From assembly GCF_040939455.1 (NCBI RefSeq), contig NC_134109.1:69356501-69420500 (forward strand): a DNA stretch of 64,000 nucleotides, written 5' to 3'. The stretch comes from Microcebus murinus. Its lineage: Eukaryota > Chordata > Mammalia > Primates > Cheirogaleidae. A program made the position numbers and the translations under genes. Below are positions 59,648-64,000 of the stretch, piece by piece. Each line of letters opens with the position of its first letter. Position 1 is the stretch's first letter. The notes below the pieces were generated by a model, which was not told the origin of the DNA, ran no database searches, and was given only the letters and a program-made list of their open reading frames with translations.

Positions 59648-60260
59648 ATAAAATAGTGTTAATATATGTGTCATAGTTTATTTCCAATTTAAGTCACTTG
59701 TGATTTTACAATTAAACTATCCTAATGGTTTAAATTCAGAGATTTCACTTTTCCCATTTGAATACTCTGAAGATGATAACAATCATCATTACATGTTTTA
59801 ATCTTATGTAACCAAGGGGATACGAAGGTGGACTCTAGTGCTGGATTTGCTGAGGTCCTAATCCCAGCTCCCCAGTCATCAACTAAGTGACCCCAGGCAA
59901 GAGTCCTATCCTCTCTATAGATTTTCTCCTATGTTAAACAGGCATAAAAAATTCCCTGTTCCTATGATGGTTGTATTACATGAGTTAATATTTGTAAAAC
60001 TCTTACAATGGTACCTAGCACATTGTAAGTGCTATATAAGATCAATAGGAAAGTTCAAAAAAATTAAAAACCTTTTTTTTACTAATGCAGAAAAAAGCCA
60101 GCTCTTTGCCCTTCTTGGAAGCTCACAGTCCCAGCTCTAGAGTTGTTAAGTGCTCATTCATTCAATCATTTGAGGGCTTACCATGTACTAAAACTCACCA
60201 TGAATCAGACAGCCCCTGCCCTCAAAAGGCTTACAGTTGGATTAGAAATCAGAACTCTAC

Positions 60261-60763
<503 letters not shown>

Positions 60764-60789
60764 CAGAAATCAGAACTCTAACTCACTTC

Positions 60790-60958
60790 TTTTTATTTAT
60801 TTATTTTTTTGAGGCAGGGTCTCACTCTGTCACCTGGGCTGGAATGCAGTGGCATCATCATTGCTCACTGCAGTCTTTAACTCCTGGGCTCAAGCTATCC
60901 TCCCGCCTTGGCCTCTCAAAGCGCTGGGGGTACAGGCCTGAGCCACAGTGCCTGGCTT
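60790..60958 (-). mobile_element. Alu-monomer-like element next to the RPS15A retrocopy
   Basis: TTTTTTTGAGGCAGGGTCTCACTCTGTCACC to CACAGTGCCTGGC; a single arm, diverged. Confidence 0.7.
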
Positions 60959-61429
60959 AACTCACTTTTTACAGATAAGAGAACTGAGGTCCAAAGAAGT
61001 TGTTCCTTGCTCAAGGTCATACAGCTAAAATAGCACTAGAGGTGGGTCTAGAAGCTAGGTCTCTCCACAATTCTCAGTTCTGGACACTTTCCAATGGGCA
61101 GTGTTCAGCCACCCCCACTCCCTGCCCCCTGCCCTTTTTGAGTGCCACATCTCACTTTCTCTTTCAGAGACTCCACCCAGCTTCCATGACCTTTCCTTGT
61201 TTGCACCCACCTCTACCCCTTCCCTAATCTGGAGTCTAGGTTTAAAAAAAGAAAATGGTGAGTCCTTTAGATAAAGTCACATGCTGGGTGTTTTGAACCT
61301 TCCCCAGCAAGAAAAAGAAAGGTTATTCTTTCCTCCCTGTGTTAACCCTTCCCGTGCCGTGCGGGTGAAGTTGAGGACTTTTTGAAAAAAGGCTGAGTGG
61401 CCTCAGTCAGGCCTGAAGAAGTGGAGTCC

Positions 61430-61446
61430 CCGCCCCCTGGTGCAGC
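61430..61446 (-). promoter_or_regulatory. CTCF-like motif upstream of PPP1R3E
   Basis: CCGCCCCCTGGTGCAGC resembles the reverse CTCF core, about 370 bp before the PPP1R3E start. Motif match only. Confidence 0.3.
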
Positions 61447-61811
61447 AGCAAAGACAGATGCGGAGCCACCTGTCACTGGGCTGTGGGCGGGGGCCAGGGC
61501 CATGAGGACCGCGGAACCCGAGGGTGAGCGCCGTTGAGCGCACGCTCAGAGCAGACAGCTCGCAGGAGGCAGGATGCGATGGTCTGAAGACCCTAGGAGC
61601 TGACCGCCAGAGGGAGGGAAAGTGGTCACCGAGGCGAGGCAGAGCGACTGGCGGTGGAGGATCTTGGAGGTGACAGCAAGGAGAGTACGCAAGGGCGAGG
61701 GGCTGCTGAAGCGGGCCCTGTGACTTTTGCACCGACGCGGGGCGGGCGGGAGAGAGGAAGGGAGGGCAGCGCGGTGGCGCTTCGGGCTGGCCCTGCCGGT
61801 GCGGGGGTACC

Positions 61812-62941
61812 ATGTCCCGAGAGCGGCCCCCCCGCACCGACATCCCTCGCAACCTGAGCTTTATCGCTGCGCTGACTGAGCGCGCCTACTACCGCAGCCA
61901 GCGGCCCAGCCTCGAAGAGGAGCCAGAAGAGGAGCAAGGCGAGGGCGGGACACGGCTCGGCGCCCGATCCCGAGCTCACGCTCCGAGTCGGGGTCGCCGG
62001 GCCCGCTCTGCGCCCGCTGGAGGAGGCGGGGCCCGGGCGCCCCGCAGCCGTAGTCCGGACACCCGCAAGAGAGTGCGTTTCGCGGACGCGCTGGGGCTGG
62101 AGCTGGCTGCCGTGCGCCGCTTCCGCCCGGGAGAGCTGCCCCGGGTGCCCCGCCACGTGCAGGTCCAACTGCAGAGGGACGCCCTCCGCCACTTCGCGCC
62201 GTGCCAGCCCCGCGCCCGCGGCCTCCAGGTAGGCGGCAGGGGCACGCCCCCTCCTGGGGACCTCTCCGAGCTGGCCGCGGTGGGCGTGGCTTAGTCAAGG
62301 AACACCCATCTCCAGTCCCATCCCTGGGTTGGGGCAGGCTCATCCCCTTGGGGTCCCCATTGGCCTGTGGCTCTGGGGCATCCCTGCAGCTAAGCCCCCT
62401 CCGCCAGCCCAGACGCCAGGGTCGGCCTCTGATTGGTCCAGTGCCTCGCTCTGACCCGCCCTCTGCCCGCCCCCTCTTCGCCGTGGGCTCCCTTCTCCCC
62501 TTTTTCTCTTTCCCCCAGGAGGCGCGCGCCGCCCTGGAGCCGGCCAGCGAGCCCGGCTTCGCCGCCCGCTTGCAGGCGCAGCGAATCTGCCTGGAACGCG
62601 CCGAGGCGAGCCCGCTGGGCGTGGCCGGGAGCGCGCGCGTGCTGGACCTGGCCTACGAGAAGCGCGTGAGCGTGCGCTGGAGCGCCGACGGCTGGCGGAG
62701 CCAACGGGAGGCGCCCGCCGCCTACGCCGGCCCGGCCCCGCCCCCGCCGCGCGCCGACCGCTTCGCCTTCCGTCTGCCGGCGCCGCCCGTTGGGGGCGCC
62801 CTGCTCTTCGCCTTGCGCTACCGTGTGACGGGTCGCGAGTTCTGGGACAACAACGGCGGCCGTGACTATGCTCTACGTGGGCCTGAGCACCCGGGCAGTG
62901 GCGGAGCCCCGGAGCCCCAGGGCTGGATCCACTTTATCTGA
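61812..62941 (+). CDS. PPP1R3E: PPP1R3E, glycogen-targeting regulatory subunit of protein phosphatase 1, 2 exons
   Basis: Exons 61812-62228 (139 codons, ending CAG then GTAGGC) and 62519-62941 (140 codons plus TGA) give 279 aa, matching the human length I recall. The start context is ACCATGT. The N-terminal half is Arg/Glu rich, with the PP1-docking RVxF motif KRVRF at about 86-90. The C-terminal exon encodes a CBM21 carbohydrate-binding domain, with YEKRVSVRWS and the hallmark FWDNNGGRDYAL near residues 244-256. Known role: brings PP1 catalytic subunit to glycogen and promotes glycogen synthesis by dephosphorylating glycogen synthase. It lies divergent from BCL2L2. The frame is intact and very GC-rich. 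Confidence 0.97.
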
Positions 62942-64000
62942 GACCAGGCGCCTGCGGCCCACGGCGGAAAAATCCAAAGGCACCCGGGGGCGAGGGGAAC
63001 CTGATGTGGCGGGGAGGAATGGGAGAAACCAAGATTGGCGGGAAGCCGGCGAGGAGGATGGGAGAAATCAAAGGGGCGTGCGGGGGAGGTCGGAATCAAC
63101 AAAGCTGGGGACTTTGGGGTGGAAAACGCTGGTTGGATGTGAGTGGAAGGAACCCAAGGCATAGGGGAGAAAGGAGACCCCAAAGGACGCTACAGGGATT
63201 AGAAAAAAGCAGAAGAATGGGGAAGATGGTGAGGTTCTTTTAAGTGAATAGGCCCATCTGGCCTAGGCAGTTGAAGGCAAAGGAACCTTTTTGGAATTGA
63301 AGAGATATTATGTGAAGTAGCCCACTTCAATTGAAGTCATTTTGATTGCTAGATCATTCCCTCTTCTTACCTGCCTTTGCCACCTCAGGTCTCCCAGTCC
63401 TGCCCATCCTAGCTTTAACTCAGCCATAATTGCCTTGCTTAATCCCAGGAGCTTGGCCATTGCCCCGGACCTTGGCAATGGCCAAGGATTCCCTTGTCAC
63501 TCCTGACAGTTCCTAGCTTCAGTCTCCATAGACTGGCTGGCAAGTGATGACAGCAGTCAGAGCTCCTTTCTCCAGCCGCCAGGCAGCCTTGGGGATTAAA
63601 ATGGAGGTAAAGCAACTCCAGGGCTGTCCTTGTAGCCAAATAAGGAGGTGCTTAAGTGGTTGGTATACTCAGGGGCTTCCAGAAAAATTCCAGCCTTACC
63701 TTTCTGGGGTGCCTTTTAATAACCTCTAAGCACTTTATAGACTGTGTTTGTTATAGAATGGTGAACCGTGAGAATCACTATTCCAATTTTTTCTTTCTGC
63801 CTCAGAAGAAAAGGAAGTCACTGACTAGCTGTAAAACTTTGGGCAAGCTACTTCACCTCTTTGTGCCCCAGTTTTTCCCTTGAAATATAGTATTTGGGTT
63901 AGATGATCTCTTAAGGCTCCTTCTTGTTTGACATTTTATGACCTGTGCTTGGCAGAGTGTAGATTAGAAGCCACACTAGTGCTACAGTTCAGAACTCACA
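62942..64000 (+). other. PPP1R3E: PPP1R3E 3' UTR and downstream sequence, end not seen
   Basis: There is no further coding signal to the window end. ATTAAA at about 63596 is the only weak poly(A)-signal candidate; no AATAAA with a convincing context is present, so the 3' UTR may extend beyond the window. Confidence 0.5.

Larger units (their letters stand above)
61430..63010. promoter_or_regulatory. PPP1R3E: CpG island spanning PPP1R3E
   Basis: CpG-dense sequence starts just upstream of the gene, covers both exons and the 290-bp intron, and fades after the stop codon. No TATA box was seen near the start. Confidence 0.7.

Overview
This is a mammalian genomic window, almost certainly from a strepsirrhine primate and most likely a lemur. 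The window carries dozens of dimeric Alu SINEs with the middle signature AATTAATTGGCCAACTAATATATA and right-arm text GAGCTAGGCTGACGCCACGGCACTCACTCTAGCC, which I associate with lemuriform Alus. The genes are human-like in protein and exon structure. Their order and orientation match the reverse of human 14q11.2: EFS(+), SLC22A17(+), PABPN1(-), BCL2L2(-), PPP1R3E(+). The species cannot be fixed from the sequence alone.

Layout. 1-4450 is gene-free upstream DNA; IL25, the next human gene, is not visible. 4470-6420 is a CpG-rich block that holds the short first coding exon of EFS; the other five EFS exons lie at 9810-13620, with a poly(A) signal at 14152. 14180-17900 is repeats plus a stray copy of part of an SLC22A17 exon. 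SLC22A17 runs from about 18.3 to 24.25 kb in ten exons, with a 1.7 kb degenerate minisatellite in intron 3. 24.3-36.5 kb is a repeat-dense gap between convergent genes, with nested L1, MLT1 LTR and Alu elements. PABPN1 occupies about 36.5-42.1 kb on the minus strand, and BCL2L2 about 50.47-55.5 kb on the minus strand. 42.2-50.4 kb between them is mostly repeats, but it contains a promoter region and a candidate TATA-driven alternative first exon. 55.6-61.4 kb is repeats plus a full-length RPS15A retrocopy. PPP1R3E lies at 61812-62941 with its 3' UTR running toward the window end.

Exon phases add up exactly for all five genes: EFS 561 aa, PABPN1 306 aa, BCL2L2 193 aa and PPP1R3E 279 aa. SLC22A17 is 601 aa from exon 2 onward, with an unresolved start. 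All introns are GT-AG.

The genes are functionally unrelated neighbours: a Src-family docking protein, a lipocalin-2 receptor of the SLC22 family, the nuclear poly(A)-binding protein, an anti-apoptotic BCL2 relative and a PP1 glycogen-targeting subunit. The exception is BCL2L2 and PABPN1, which lie in tandem with phase-compatible exons, as expected for the known BCL2L2-PABPN1 readthrough.

The two most interesting observations are these. (1) A 63-nt minus-strand exon at 43788-43850 has a TATA box, a strong start context, an upstream in-frame stop and a consensus donor. It could splice in frame to PABPN1 exon 2 and replace the polyalanine N terminus. (2) SLC22A17 has no in-frame ATG before exon 4. 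The usual Met is a TTG here, while the open frame upstream encodes an SLC22-like first transmembrane helix, pointing to non-AUG initiation or an unseen upstream start.
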